Assembly: GCA_000818945.1 (NCBI GenBank)
Contig: KN805392.1
Location: 62,001-126,000 of the forward strand
DNA: 64,000 bases
Origin: Schizochytrium sp. CCTCC M209059
Taxonomy: Eukaryota > Sar > Bigyra > Thraustochytrida > Thraustochytriidae
Reading direction: 5' to 3'
Shown here in pieces: positions 1 to 9,610 of the stretch; position 1 is the first letter of the stretch; every line of letters starts with the position of its first letter. The notes under the pieces were generated by a model, which saw nothing but the letters and a program-made list of their open reading frames with translations, did no database searches and had not been told where the DNA came from. Both the position numbers and the translations under genes were made by a program.

Positions 1-780
1 CTTGCGCCAGTCATTCTGCAGATTCTCGTATCCATTCTGGGTTTCCTCAGCGCGCTGCGCAAGGAACGCGAGTGGATCCTCATGTTCTTCGGCGTGCAAA
101 TTGCGACGCTCGTATTTACGATGGCGGCCTTCATCTTTGTTCTCCTCATGGGAAATGGAACCTTGAGTGGCGGGACGCGCAAGTTGACCGATGCCCAAGC
201 AGGTCGAATCACTTTGTCTGCGCTGACAAATCCAGAGACCTGGATCGAGTTTCAAGACGAGATTATCGACGGGAGCACCTGTTGTGGCCTCGAAGTCCGA
301 TCCGCATACAACTCTGACGAGGGCGGCTACGCAGGTCTGCCTGATTTCGAACTTGAAAACATTTTTTCAGGTGACGCATGCGTTGGCTCCGGCATTGAGC
401 AGGTCATCGCATTCAAGGCAAAGTGGCCGACTTTCAACGCAACGGTCAAGGAGGCAGCAGAGTCCGAGCTCCCATTTCAGCGTGATCGTTTCATCTGCTT
501 CGACCGCGCTGTTACTGCCGTGAGACGACCTGCATTCGCGGGCGGAATTAGCGTGGGCATTTGTGTTCTCTCGAGCACAGGAGCTCTTGCCTGCGCAGCG
601 ATGCTTCTTTACTCCATCAAGCAAGTCCACGGCGGACTCAAGCCCGAGGCGCTTTACCCCGAAGACGATGGCCTCCTTCCGTCAATGAGAAATCATTCGT
701 GCTGCCCGTGCTTTCGATCCTCCGACTCCAGCAAGGCACTCCAGAACACCCGAGTCAACTTGAAGTTCGACGAGCTTTAG
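1..780 (+). CDS. Tetraspanin, C-terminal part (5' end outside window)
   Basis: The frame is open from the first base, so the start lies upstream. The visible part begins in a hydrophobic segment, followed by a short basic/acidic loop (LRKERE) and a second hydrophobic segment ending near residue 55. These fit TM2 and TM3 of a tetraspanin. Next comes an extracellular loop of about 130 residues with the diagnostic CCG motif (STCCGLE) and further cysteines (GDACVG, FICFD) for loop disulfides. A last membrane segment (about residues 180-205) leads to a short cytoplasmic tail with a Cys cluster (SCCPCF) that could be palmitoylated. Tetraspanins organise membrane microdomains; the partner here is unknown. 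The CCG motif plus the TM2-TM3-loop-TM4 order is good evidence, but TM1 is not visible. Confidence 0.8.
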   Translation, partial: LAPVILQILVSILGFLSALRKEREWILMFFGVQIATLVFTMAAFIFVLLMGNGTLSGGTRKLTDAQAGRITLSALTNPETWIEFQDEIIDGSTCCGLEVRSAYNSDEGGYAGLPDFELENIFSGDACVGSGIEQVIAFKAKWPTFNATVKEAAESELPFQRDRFICFDRAVTAVRRPAFAGGISVGICVLSSTGALACAAMLLYSIKQVHGGLKPEALYPEDDGLLPSMRNHSCCPCFRSSDSSKALQNTRVNLKFDEL

Positions 781-1134
781 TCAGAAAGCGCCTTCTCTGC
801 CCATGTTTTTGACGAGCTTTGGACGTCATTCTAGCTCGTACTTCTGTGTCCTTCCTCCATTTCCATCACCTCTTTTTCTCTTCAACAATGTCAACCTTTG
901 TTTCTTTATCGTTATTCTTCATGTTATTATATCGAAGTATCGCGCTTGCAACGCGACGCGGAGTTGCTTAGAAGATCAGGACCAAATGCAAATACCAGTC
1001 TTCATCCGCAACTCTGTGTGCCCCACGTCTTCCCTTCTGTCTCTCTCGTAGTACTACTTAATCCCTCTTTTCTCCTTCCACGGCATACCGGGACCTTGAC
1101 GACGACAGTTCTTTTCCTTCCAAGTTTATGTTGT
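781..1134. other. Intergenic, convergent 3' ends
   Basis: Spacer between the tetraspanin stop and the DUF202 stop. It is pyrimidine-rich on the + strand and contains no supported gene. Confidence 0.5.
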
Positions 1135-1755
1135 TCATTTTGATGGTGCGTTTTGGTCGTCTCGACAATTGGATGGCGTGACCACGTCTGAGGGTCCTTG
1201 CGGACCAGCTCGACGCCCATGCAAATGGTCAGCTAAATGCTTGGCGAACTGCTGTGGTGCATCGAGTCCAAGCTCGTGAATAATTGCTTCGTCGCCTCGC
1301 TCGAGGCGATCGTGCACAATCAGATAGAGACTACCAAGCGAGGAAATGCCGGTGGACAATATCATCATCCATACTCCTCGCGAGTTGATTGGGAATTTGC
1401 CGTCGCGCAGGTGTCGCATAGCTGCAAAGTACCGCACCGTCGCGAACGCCAAGAATAAGAGCCCATTTCCCACGAGCAGCGCAGTCGCCGGTAAAATGTT
1501 ACTGGAGCGAATCTGCTTTACGCGTTGAGGGTTTTCCGTGCTCGCGTAAAAGAACGCGAGCCCAGAGCCCACGAACCCCAGGCCTGTTCGCGCCCACGCG
1601 AGAAAGGTCCGCTCGTTGGCGAGATGATCTCGCGCTGTCGAACCCGTGTTTTCCGCCGGGGGCTCGCTCCAAAGTCTGCGCGCGCCCCGGCGCGCATCTT
1701 GCTTGCGCGCCGTCGCCCAGAGCCGAAACCCCGTTCTTGAGCTACGCGCGAACAT
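1135..1755 (-). CDS. DUF202-domain membrane protein, probably mitochondrial
   Basis: The family signature is clear: DHLANERTFLAWARTGLGF matches the DUF202 motif (R-x-x-LA-x-ERT-x-LAW-x-RT). Three hydrophobic segments follow: one right after the motif, one around GNGLLFLAFATVRYF and one around GVWMMILSTGISSLGSLY. The frame stays open upstream to 1944, but I chose the ATG at 1755 because it gives MFARSSRTGFRLWATARK, an Arg-rich, acid-free N terminus typical of a mitochondrial presequence; the extra upstream residues look like leader. The product is 206 residues. DUF202 proteins are small three-TM proteins related to the membrane part of VTC polyphosphate proteins; their molecular role is poorly known. 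The organelle assignment is inference. The gene is convergent with the tetraspanin. Confidence 0.75.
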   Translation of the reverse strand: MFARSSRTGFRLWATARKQDARRGARRLWSEPPAENTGSTARDHLANERTFLAWARTGLGFVGSGLAFFYASTENPQRVKQIRSSNILPATALLVGNGLLFLAFATVRYFAAMRHLRDGKFPINSRGVWMMILSTGISSLGSLYLIVHDRLERGDEAIIHELGLDAPQQFAKHLADHLHGRRAGPQGPSDVVTPSNCRDDQNAPSK

Positions 1756-2143
1756 CTTTTCTTGCTTTGGGTGGGAAGCCGATTTTATTTTTTTTATGAC
1801 TTCCGATCTCCATTCGGGCTTTTGTTCAATTGATGTGAGAAAAAGATTATCTTGTTGTGAGCAAACACTAGGCCCTAGCATGTCCTCTGTGCCAATGCTG
1901 AGGTAGTACTGGGGAAGAGACGCAGCGCAACTTCCGGGTTGCAATAACTGTCAAATTGTCCATGCATGACAGTCAAAAAGAATTAGGGCCTACCTACCCA
2001 ACTTTATCCCCTCAGCGGACCCGGCCCAATTTAAGGCCCAACGGCTCTCCTGGGATGATTGATCATGGGATGACGCACGCATACATGCATGTATGCAAGT
2101 TGGGACGACGAACGGGAAAGCAAGGGCAGCTGCCGTACGCATA
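1756..2143. other. Divergent promoter region with an 18-bp palindrome
   Basis: 388 bp between the DUF202 start and the likely start of the channel-like gene. A perfect 18-bp palindrome lies at 2079-2096 (gcatacatgcatgtatgc). No TATA box stands out. Confidence 0.5.
2079..2096. repeat. 18-bp perfect palindrome
   Basis: gcatacatgcatgtatgc equals its own reverse complement. It lies about 48 bp before the preferred start of the channel-like gene. It could be a dimeric-factor site or chance alternating purine-pyrimidine DNA. Confidence 0.6.
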
Positions 2144-3397
2144 ATGGTTGAACAAGATGCTGACGCCATACCAAAGCGCGAGTGCTTTGTTCGCGTATCG
2201 GGCATCGTGAAAAGTCTGCAAGGCAAGCTTGCCGTCCTCGATGGCGAAGTCGAGTTACTCTGGCAAATATATGCGCTCGAGAAGAAGGACGACATGGAGC
2301 TTAATGAAATTAGGCGAATACAGCGTTGCTTTGGTGCAGATAGCGTGCTCAAACGCGAACATGCCTATGAATTTGACGTGCCTCACACGTCAGCGGAATC
2401 GCGTGAACAGTGGCCGTGCGGCGACGGTGGTGAAGTCTTTCGAGACGCGAAAGATGAATACACGACAGGTATCAAGTCATTAGCATTTTATCCATCGCTC
2501 GCATGTATCCACTTGACTATTTATTTTGACGGACTTTGCCTCAAACAAGATGGCCTCGCGATAGGTGCAACACCTCTGAACCGACGCTGCCTACGATTGG
2601 AACTGGTGCGCAACCCAATGTTCCCTCATGTGCGATTTGTCGCCAATGCTGCCGTGGTGACTCGCAACAAGTTAAGGCCTCTTTTGCCTCGTGTTGCCGC
2701 CAGTATTGTATCTCCACCATCGTTTTTACTCACCCCAGAGCTCGCCCGGTCTTGGCAAATGGGACCCAAGCCGACAGTTGTGCAAGGGATTGACTTTTCG
2801 GGACTCTTCAGTAACGATGCGCTCGTCCTCATTGTGTTTCAAATGCACGCGCAGCTGGTACGTGTACAGGTCGTGTTACCAGGATGTGTCACAGGAACCT
2901 TAATTTTTTTAGCATGGTCGCTTTACTGCGCCTTCGCAGTGCGACTAACGCTTCTCCTTGGAGCGCTGATGACGTTTTTACTCACATCCCTCAATATCAT
3001 GTTCAAGAGACAACTCCTCTTGTCACGCTATATCTTGACATACGGGATTTTTGTCCTCGGAGTACTTGCGGTAGCCTTCGTTTCAATCGTTGCATCGCAA
3101 AACGCTCACGCGGGCGACTCTTGCGGGAATATAGATCGTGGTGGTCACCAAAACAGCACGTCGTCGTTTGCAGCTGTGGAGTCAATCTGGCTCGGTCTCC
3201 ACGTCCTCCTTTTACGAGCCTGTGGGTATGATGCTGTCCGGGGAACCTGGGAGGATTGTGTGGCCAAAGCTAAGTTGCAGTCAGTATCGAAACCTGCGCA
3301 AATGTTGAACCCTGGGACCGCGTCCTTGCCTCGACGCGCTCAGGAGTTAGCTTCCATTGAGCCAAGTCGCAACAAGGTTGCGCCGCAGGACACCTGA
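2144..3397 (+). CDS. Cys-loop (pentameric ligand-gated) receptor-like membrane protein
   Basis: The C-terminal half resembles the membrane domain of pentameric ligand-gated channels. A basic pre-M1 stretch leads to VVLPGCVTGTLIFLAW (M1, with the usual Leu-Pro), then VRLTLLLGALMTFLLTSLNI (M2-like, starting after Arg), a short basic linker, and SRYILTYGIFVLGVLAVAF (M3). The N-terminal half is beta-strand-like; VRVSGIVKSL followed by GEVELLWQIY recalls the first two strands of the ligand-binding domain. The canonical Cys-loop is not evident, no signal peptide is seen, and M4 is weak (near ESIWLGLHVLLLRACG). The frame is open from an earlier ATG at 2093, but that ATG sits inside a palindrome, so I prefer 2144 (417 residues). 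A missing 5' exon with the signal peptide is possible. The fold call is pattern-based. Confidence 0.5.
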   Translation: MVEQDADAIPKRECFVRVSGIVKSLQGKLAVLDGEVELLWQIYALEKKDDMELNEIRRIQRCFGADSVLKREHAYEFDVPHTSAESREQWPCGDGGEVFRDAKDEYTTGIKSLAFYPSLACIHLTIYFDGLCLKQDGLAIGATPLNRRCLRLELVRNPMFPHVRFVANAAVVTRNKLRPLLPRVAASIVSPPSFLLTPELARSWQMGPKPTVVQGIDFSGLFSNDALVLIVFQMHAQLVRVQVVLPGCVTGTLIFLAWSLYCAFAVRLTLLLGALMTFLLTSLNIMFKRQLLLSRYILTYGIFVLGVLAVAFVSIVASQNAHAGDSCGNIDRGGHQNSTSSFAAVESIWLGLHVLLLRACGYDAVRGTWEDCVAKAKLQSVSKPAQMLNPGTASLPRRAQELASIEPSRNKVAPQDT

Positions 3398-3408
3398 ATA
3401 TATAATTA

Positions 3409-3450
3409 ACTTCACTTCACTTCGCTTCACTTCGCTTCACTTCACTTCAC
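3409..3450 (+). repeat. Pentanucleotide repeat (TTCAC/TTCGC)n
   Basis: About eight tandem 5-bp units alternating ttcac and ttcgc, starting about 12 bp after the stop of the channel-like gene, in its presumed 3' UTR. Confidence 0.85.
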
Positions 3451-3566
3451 AACTATGTAAATCTCTTCTTGGAAGGTTATGAAAAGAAAAGAAAAAAAAA
3501 GCAACCTTGCTCCCTCGTTCTCATAATCCCACGCTCATGGTCACTTCGAAACGCAGTGGGTAAAGT

Positions 3567-6500
3567 CTAGTCGAGCTCAATGACAATGGGACTCGAGGGC
3601 GCAGCGCTCGGCCTTGAACGTTTGGATGCTCGTTGCAGGTCGATCACCTGAGCACTTGCAGATGTGGAGTCGCCATCGTCATCGTCATTGCGCTTTTTCT
3701 TTTGCTTCGCAAAAAATCCCAAAAGAGTCATTGGCTTACGTGCGAGTGCTTTGCAGCTGGCTGGAACAATTTGCGTTGGTTCCTCAAATACACTTGCAGG
3801 CGCGCCTCCTGTTTGACCTTTGTTTGCCAGGGGTGTCGAGTCAACGTCACGCACAACGAGATCGAGGACGCGCAAGACACGATTGAATTTTTCCCGAATG
3901 AGCGCCATAGCTTGATCACGTGTGGCGCCAGGCCCTAGTCGAGCGTCACCCACCTGTACCAGCATCTGATCAGGCCTCAAGCCTGCAACTCTAGCTTCGT
4001 CACTCAGCACTTTAATGCGCAAGTCCGGAAACAGTGCAAAGCCATATTGGCGCGCCCCGTTCGGAATGACGAGACGAACGCTGTGCAATCTCGCGTTGAG
4101 CTGGGCCAACTTGTGGCGAAGAGCCGACAGCGCATTGATGTGCCACTTGATGCCAATCGCGCGCTCACCAGAGTCGAGTTGAGCACGCACCACGCGCATG
4201 CGTTGATCAAATCGTGGAATGCCCAGCGTGGGGTCCGCGAGGACCTCAGCAAGCTGGGTCCATAACGGAACCACGGCGCCGGTGAGAAGCCCCACGTGCT
4301 GAATGCGCACGCCAAAAGAACATTTTCGGCGTTCCGGGCAGCCTGGGCCATGTATACAGCCATCTTTGGTCATGGCAAAGACATTCTCCCAAATGGACCT
4401 GGCGTGCTCGAGCCCAATTGGTTTATACGTGCGGTCCAGCTCGCGCTTCGTTTTCTCCAAAGCAGCGCGGCCTGTGTTTGGACGAAAAATAGAATATTTC
4501 TCTGATCTTGCGTCAAGCTTGACCGCAAGCGCATACATAAAGTCCTGTCCTGCAACAGAGTGATTTCGCGAGACATAAAAACCACCTGCGCCCAAGACCG
4601 AGGCTTCTTTGACAAATGAGGTGTTGTCCTTTGACCCCGCAGACTCGAATTTTCTTGCATCAGCGGACGATGAATCCTCGGATGCGGAGGACAAGGGTGA
4701 CTTTTCGAACTCTTGGGGCGCGCGACCTTTTCGTGCTTTCACCTTGGCGCGAGCAATCTCTATACCCCGTTTCAGCCAGCCCATGGCTGATTGGAAAGAA
4801 ACACCACGGTCAAGACGAAGAACGTGAAGCTTGAGCTCACCTCCTGTTGCTGGATCTGTGTATACGACCTCGGGAGCTTGCGCAGCGGAAACAGAGTTCG
4901 CGTGTACATCGCTCACGCCCTCGTCAAAGGTACCGTCAAGCTTGGCTTGCTCTACAATGCTGTCGAGCGTAGCGGAAAAGTACTCAAAGAGGAATGCCTG
5001 CAGATGAATCGGGAGGCCGAGGAGCTTGTTGAGGAACTTTTTCACGGACTTGCGATCCGCTTCGCTGACGTTTAGGTTCAGAGCTGTGGAGGAAAATAAC
5101 TGGGTGGCACGCACATTAGTGAAGATGAGGCGTAGACACTTTGCCGCGCACAACACAAAGGACGCTTCACTCTTTGGCCAGTGTCTGGGAGACTGGCCAG
5201 CATCAACCGCGACCTCTTCCTGGCCATCTTTCGTTGTATCTAGAGCGTCCATGGTCGTTCCGAAGGTCGCTCCAGCGTTTTCGGCTCTTGCCCAGAGATC
5301 ACGAACACGCTGCAGCACCTGGGACCAAGCAACGCCGGGGACAACGGCACTGCGCGAAGTATGAACGCAAAGCTCTTGGAGAGCCTTCCTGCCATGGATC
5401 GAATCAAAATCGAAATCGTCGAGAGCTACACCGGCGGTGGACGCCCGGCGATCTCCGTGGGTGAGCGCCCCAAGACTACGCAGGCGCGAGGCAACAGCCG
5501 AAATGAAGCGGTTTTCGCCGCCGATCCCGCTCGTTACAAGCTTGAACATGGGTGCGCATACCTGCGATGACCTGTGCGAGCGCCCCAACTGCTGCACGGC
5601 CGTGTCGGCAGCCCAAGCAAGCTCGCACGTGATGTGTATACGACGACGCTTGTTGGCCACGCGCTGATCTGCATGCAGGGAGACGCCCGTGCTCGCCGCG
5701 TCGCTAATAATGGCGACGAGTTTGCTTCCTGCCATGAAGGCTTCTTTCTCGCCAATGTTCAACGATTCCATCTCTAATGCGTTGCTGGACGCGGTGCTGC
5801 CTGCCGCGGATGGCGGGACAGCAGCCCTTGCTGCCAACTTCCCCTTGGCTGTAGCGTCAGTTAACGGTGCGGCGAGCTTGGAGCGCGCGACAATGTCTTG
5901 CCGCTGGACAACGGTGCACCTGGTTGCATGTGCTGACAGGGGCGCTTCAGATGATGCAGAATCATCGGCCAAGATGCAATTGCGACGGCCTGTCATTTCT
6001 GCAACGGAGCGATGCCCTCCTAGTTGGTGAATCAAATCGTCAATGGCGGACGCTGGAAGTTCAAGCGCGGTGGCGCGCGCAATAAAATCCGCCTTCATCG
6101 CCTCAAGCTTGGCGTGTGTCTCGGCATGAAGATTCATAAGTGTTTTGTTTGCGCTCGTCAGCGCGTCTTGGCTTAAACCCTGCTGGGCCTTAGCTTGCAT
6201 GGCAGCAACATCTGCATGAAGTGTCGGGAAGTGCGACTGCAAAAAGTTCAGAATGGCAAGATTACCCACTGCGCAGGCAGAGATTTTGTCTCGTTGCGCT
6301 GGCGTGCATCCCGTGGACCAAAAGTCGACCGCAGCCTCGCCTGTGGACTGAAGGCCAATTACGACACAGTGTCCATCGGCAAGGGCGCCCCGAGCAAGCC
6401 GGACAACATCAGGAACTTTAAATGCGACGCACAACTGTTTAAAGAAGCGCTGATGGGCTGACCAAAAGGGCGACCATAATTTACCAGATGCCCCAGCGAG

Positions 6501-7703
6501 CTCAATCGCCTGCTCTAAAGCGATCTGGAGGTCGTTCCAGAGTGCTGTCGCGCCAAAGTAAATGCGGAGCTGCTCTGCAGTGAGTGTTGCCTGCACCAGG
6601 TCGAAACTTGTGTCTGCAAAAGATAGCCCGCGACTGACGTGGTAGCCCGTGGACTTGAGCTCAATCGCTAGCATCTCGAGGGCGCCCATGTTGCGCCTGC
6701 CCATGGACGTGCGAAAGTCGTCGAAACTTTCAAAAGCAGCGCCCTTGCCCCAGAGTCCCAATCGGTCCATGTACGCCATGTTGCTGATATCAGAAACTCC
6801 TGTGGCCGAAACATAGACACAGCGCGCGCGGGGGAAACGGCGCTGGAGGCGCACGACCGCCTTTGCGACTCGGGAGCCCTTTCCCTCTTTTTCGGCAAAG
6901 TTTTTGGCCTTGTGGCACTCATCGAAGATGAGACAGCCCTCAAATTCCTCATCGTCACCAAGCCAAGAAGCGATTTGATCAAAACGATCGCGCGTAGCAG
7001 TAGTGGAGACTAGAGAGGCGTACGTTGTGAAGAGCACCCCCTTGCTCGAGGCCTTGCTGGCGCCGAGACCCTTATTCGACTTGTCGAGCATGCGCACGCC
7101 ATTGTGCACGGTGACATTGACATGAAGGTCCTGAAAATCGCGCATTGCGTCTTTGATGAGGTCTACGCTTGTGGAACACCACAAGTGTCGACGTCTGCCG
7201 CGGCTCATGTTGTCCACGACGATGCCAGCGATCTGGCGCCCTTTGCCTGTTCCCGTGGCATCGCCGATGAAGAATCCCGAACGCGTTCTGTCAGGCATAA
7301 TGTGCTGGTGTTTCTGGCAGGCATAGGCAACGCCTTCGAGCTGGAGCTGGCTCAGGTCGCCTCTTCCCACCTGCTCTCCGAGCGCGTCAAGGACCGGGTA
7401 CGTCAGCGGCGGCAGCGTCACCGCAGCCAAACTCGCCGGTTCCACGATGTGTCCAGGGTGCGGCCGCCCGGCGCGCACGCCGCTGCGGCACACGTAGGCG
7501 TCCCACGCCGCGCCATGCTCTCCCTCGGGGTCCGTGCTCATGCTTGCTCGACGGTCGTAGCTGCGCGACCCGAGTCTGCCGTGGCCTGACTGACGATGTG
7601 GCTTGACTAACCATCGCATCATACATACTAAATGGCACACAAAGTCGCACAAAGTGGTAAAATTTGACGAGAGAGACTGACTCGGAGTCCTCGGAGAGAG
7701 CAC
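3567..7703 (-). CDS. SBNO: Strawberry notch family DEXH helicase-like protein with PDZ-like domain
   Basis: The N-terminal part has the family block LQLEGVAYACQKH, Walker A GDATGTGKGRQ (about residue 147) and the Walker B/DEXH box DECHKAKN (about 259). The C-terminal helicase half contains LGGHRSVAEMTGR, ISDAASTGVSLHAD and motif VI-like QQLGRSHRSSQ. A PDZ-like segment spans about residues 1205-1285. Near the end is a PIP-box-like PMTLLGFF next to a basic run, and the protein ends SPIVIELD, a SUMO-interacting-motif pattern. SBNO proteins are nuclear co-regulators in animals and plants. Total length is 1378 residues. The start is uncertain: the first 54 residues do not look conserved, and the ATG at 7541 (MSTDPEGEHG) is a good alternative. 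Divergent from SNRNP40. Confidence 0.9.
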   Translation of the reverse strand: MLSPRTPSQSLSSNFTTLCDFVCHLVCMMRWLVKPHRQSGHGRLGSRSYDRRASMSTDPEGEHGAAWDAYVCRSGVRAGRPHPGHIVEPASLAAVTLPPLTYPVLDALGEQVGRGDLSQLQLEGVAYACQKHQHIMPDRTRSGFFIGDATGTGKGRQIAGIVVDNMSRGRRRHLWCSTSVDLIKDAMRDFQDLHVNVTVHNGVRMLDKSNKGLGASKASSKGVLFTTYASLVSTTATRDRFDQIASWLGDDEEFEGCLIFDECHKAKNFAEKEGKGSRVAKAVVRLQRRFPRARCVYVSATGVSDISNMAYMDRLGLWGKGAAFESFDDFRTSMGRRNMGALEMLAIELKSTGYHVSRGLSFADTSFDLVQATLTAEQLRIYFGATALWNDLQIALEQAIELAGASGKLWSPFWSAHQRFFKQLCVAFKVPDVVRLARGALADGHCVVIGLQSTGEAAVDFWSTGCTPAQRDKISACAVGNLAILNFLQSHFPTLHADVAAMQAKAQQGLSQDALTSANKTLMNLHAETHAKLEAMKADFIARATALELPASAIDDLIHQLGGHRSVAEMTGRRNCILADDSASSEAPLSAHATRCTVVQRQDIVARSKLAAPLTDATAKGKLAARAAVPPSAAGSTASSNALEMESLNIGEKEAFMAGSKLVAIISDAASTGVSLHADQRVANKRRRIHITCELAWAADTAVQQLGRSHRSSQVCAPMFKLVTSGIGGENRFISAVASRLRSLGALTHGDRRASTAGVALDDFDFDSIHGRKALQELCVHTSRSAVVPGVAWSQVLQRVRDLWARAENAGATFGTTMDALDTTKDGQEEVAVDAGQSPRHWPKSEASFVLCAAKCLRLIFTNVRATQLFSSTALNLNVSEADRKSVKKFLNKLLGLPIHLQAFLFEYFSATLDSIVEQAKLDGTFDEGVSDVHANSVSAAQAPEVVYTDPATGGELKLHVLRLDRGVSFQSAMGWLKRGIEIARAKVKARKGRAPQEFEKSPLSSASEDSSSADARKFESAGSKDNTSFVKEASVLGAGGFYVSRNHSVAGQDFMYALAVKLDARSEKYSIFRPNTGRAALEKTKRELDRTYKPIGLEHARSIWENVFAMTKDGCIHGPGCPERRKCSFGVRIQHVGLLTGAVVPLWTQLAEVLADPTLGIPRFDQRMRVVRAQLDSGERAIGIKWHINALSALRHKLAQLNARLHSVRLVIPNGARQYGFALFPDLRIKVLSDEARVAGLRPDQMLVQVGDARLGPGATRDQAMALIREKFNRVLRVLDLVVRDVDSTPLANKGQTGGAPASVFEEPTQIVPASCKALARKPMTLLGFFAKQKKKRNDDDDGDSTSASAQVIDLQRASKRSRPSAAPSSPIVIELD

Positions 7704-8261
7704 AACAAGACGGCGCCACCAACGACGACAACGCGGTGGGAATCGGCAGCCGTGGCACGCACATCATCAAGAGCATCCTGCCACGATAAGCCCTGAAGAT
7801 CCTCGAGAGCAACTCGCGAGGTTCATTGTAGCAAATCCCAGCCAAGAACTCGTAAAAGGCGGAGAGTCGTCATTCGCGTGCTGCCTTGCGCTTGGGGAAA
7901 AAAAGCCCCCGCCCGGTGGCGCTCCTCTCGCGCTGGCGGACGGCGCGTGCTTTTGCGCGAAAGCCTGGCAGAGAGCGCCTCGAGAAGAACCGAGGTCGCC
8001 TTCCCTTCTTCAGAGACCCGTGCTCTGCCAAGCCTGCCGAGTCGACGTGGAGCACATCATCTTGCAGGCCCAACTCGTTCTCGTTATGATAGTAGCCATC
8101 GTAGTGATCCTAGGAGCTGCGCTGCGGTTGGCAGCAAGCAAGCGACTGCGAGCGAGGCAAAGCGAGGCCTCGCGCAGCCAGAACAGCTCGCCCGGGGCAG
8201 ACGGAGCGCGCGCGCGCGAGAGCAGGGGGACGAGCGGGAGGGCGCAGAGGGGGTAGCGGAA
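7704..8261. promoter_or_regulatory. Divergent intergenic region SBNO / SNRNP40
   Basis: 558 bp (or more, if SBNO starts at 7541) between two head-to-head genes, so it must hold both promoters. An open frame runs upstream from SNRNP40 but is Arg/Ser-rich low-complexity sequence. No clear TATA box. Confidence 0.5.
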
Positions 8262-9404
8262 ATGCCGAAGCGGTCGCGCGACGCAGAGCTGGTGGTGTCG
8301 AGCGGCCCTGGCGGAGATGGGAAAATGCCGCGGTCCACGGCCCTGACGACGACGCCGGGCGAGCGCAGCGCCAAACGCGCGGCGCCCGGCCGCGGCGGCG
8401 CGCTCGTTGAGGTCCCGCGTACCTCTGATCTGTTTGCGCCCATCGTGCGACTGGAGGGCCATACGGGCGCGGTCAATGGCGTGCGGTTCTCGCCAGACGG
8501 CCAGAACCTTGCGTCCGTGTCGGCTGACAAGACCGTCATGCTGTGGCGCGTCTTCGGCGAGGACTGTGCAAATTATGGCGTGCTGGAAGGCCACACCAAC
8601 GCGGTGCAAGAAGGCGCGTGGACCGAAGACGGTGAGAGGATCGTGACTTGCTCTGCAGACAAATCCGTACGGGTCTGGGACTGCCGTCTGGGCGAGGAAG
8701 TAGCAGCGCGACGAGATCACCGCGCCTTTGTGAATTGCGTCGCGGTCTCGGCTCTCGGAACGGTGGCCAGCGGAGGCGACGACTCGATGCTTCGTCTTTG
8801 GGACCCTCGCGAGGGACTTCGCGCGTTTGCGCGCCTCAAGCACCCATTTGAAGTGACAAGTTGCGCCTTCTCCTCCGCAGCGACCGCCATTCCTCTTGTG
8901 CATACAGGTTCGGTGGACGGCATCGTGCGTACGTGGGACGTGCGCAAGCGCAGTGTGTTGTTCCAGATGGAGGCGCCAGAGGATGCTCCTGCTGGGGTAG
9001 TCACGGGCGTTTCGTGTAGCGATGGCGATGACGTCTTGGTTACACAGGACTCGAGTGGCGCCGTTCGGACGTGGGATGCGCGGCCATTCGCAGGCAACCG
9101 TGCCGAGAGCGCTTCTCGTCTAAAGCAATCGCTGGTAGCACACACAGGGACGCCGCCCTTGCCAAACAAGAGCATGCTTCTCTTGCGATGCGATGTCTCG
9201 CGCTCGCAAGACCGGGCAACGGCCGGATCGAGTGGGTCTGTGGTGCATGTGTGGAGTCTTGACTCTGGCGAGGTTGAGTTTGCGCTTCCGGGCCACCGGG
9301 GGCCTATCTTGGACTCGCGTTTTCATCCTTCGCAGCCAATCGTTGCCTCCTGCTCCGTGGACAAGTGCATTTTCCTCGGAGAGCTTGACCGACGTGACAT
9401 TTGA
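8262..9404 (+). CDS. SNRNP40: U5 snRNP 40-kDa WD40 protein
   Basis: This is a spliceosomal WD-repeat protein that sits with PRPF8 in U5 snRNP. Seven WD40 repeats fill residues about 60-380: LEGHTGAVNGVRFSPDGQ starts repeat 1 and WDVRKRS, WDARPFAGN and VHVWSLDSGE close later ones. The order of details follows human SNRNP40: an API-type lead-in before the first GH, NY after the first blade, the WD-x-RPF signature, LLLRC and the final FHP-x-x-PI-x-x-S-x-S-x-DK block. I chose the ATG at 8262 (MPKRSRDAEL) because it leaves a short basic, low-complexity N terminus like that of the family; the frame is open further up but unlike the family. The product is 380 residues. Confidence 0.9.
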   Translation: MPKRSRDAELVVSSGPGGDGKMPRSTALTTTPGERSAKRAAPGRGGALVEVPRTSDLFAPIVRLEGHTGAVNGVRFSPDGQNLASVSADKTVMLWRVFGEDCANYGVLEGHTNAVQEGAWTEDGERIVTCSADKSVRVWDCRLGEEVAARRDHRAFVNCVAVSALGTVASGGDDSMLRLWDPREGLRAFARLKHPFEVTSCAFSSAATAIPLVHTGSVDGIVRTWDVRKRSVLFQMEAPEDAPAGVVTGVSCSDGDDVLVTQDSSGAVRTWDARPFAGNRAESASRLKQSLVAHTGTPPLPNKSMLLLRCDVSRSQDRATAGSSGSVVHVWSLDSGEVEFALPGHRGPILDSRFHPSQPIVASCSVDKCIFLGELDRRDI

Positions 9405-9441
9405 AGCTTTGGTGAGTGGGCGAATACTTTTAGACTGTATG

Positions 9442-9447
9442 AATAAA
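9442..9447 (+). terminator. Poly(A) signal AATAAA after SNRNP40
   Basis: A canonical AATAAA 38 bp after the SNRNP40 stop codon, in the short spacer before the convergent bZIP gene. Confidence 0.45.
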
Positions 9448-9610
9448 CAACGATAACTTTTGATTGGCCTGGCAATCAGCTCAGAGAAAGGACGATCACA
9501 TCACGAAAGCGACAGATACGCACTCAGAAAAAAAAAAGAAAAAGAGAGTCAAGAGGAATGAATAGAAAGGGGAAATAATCGAAGTTTATAAAGGATAAGT
9601 CAAGGCCTGT

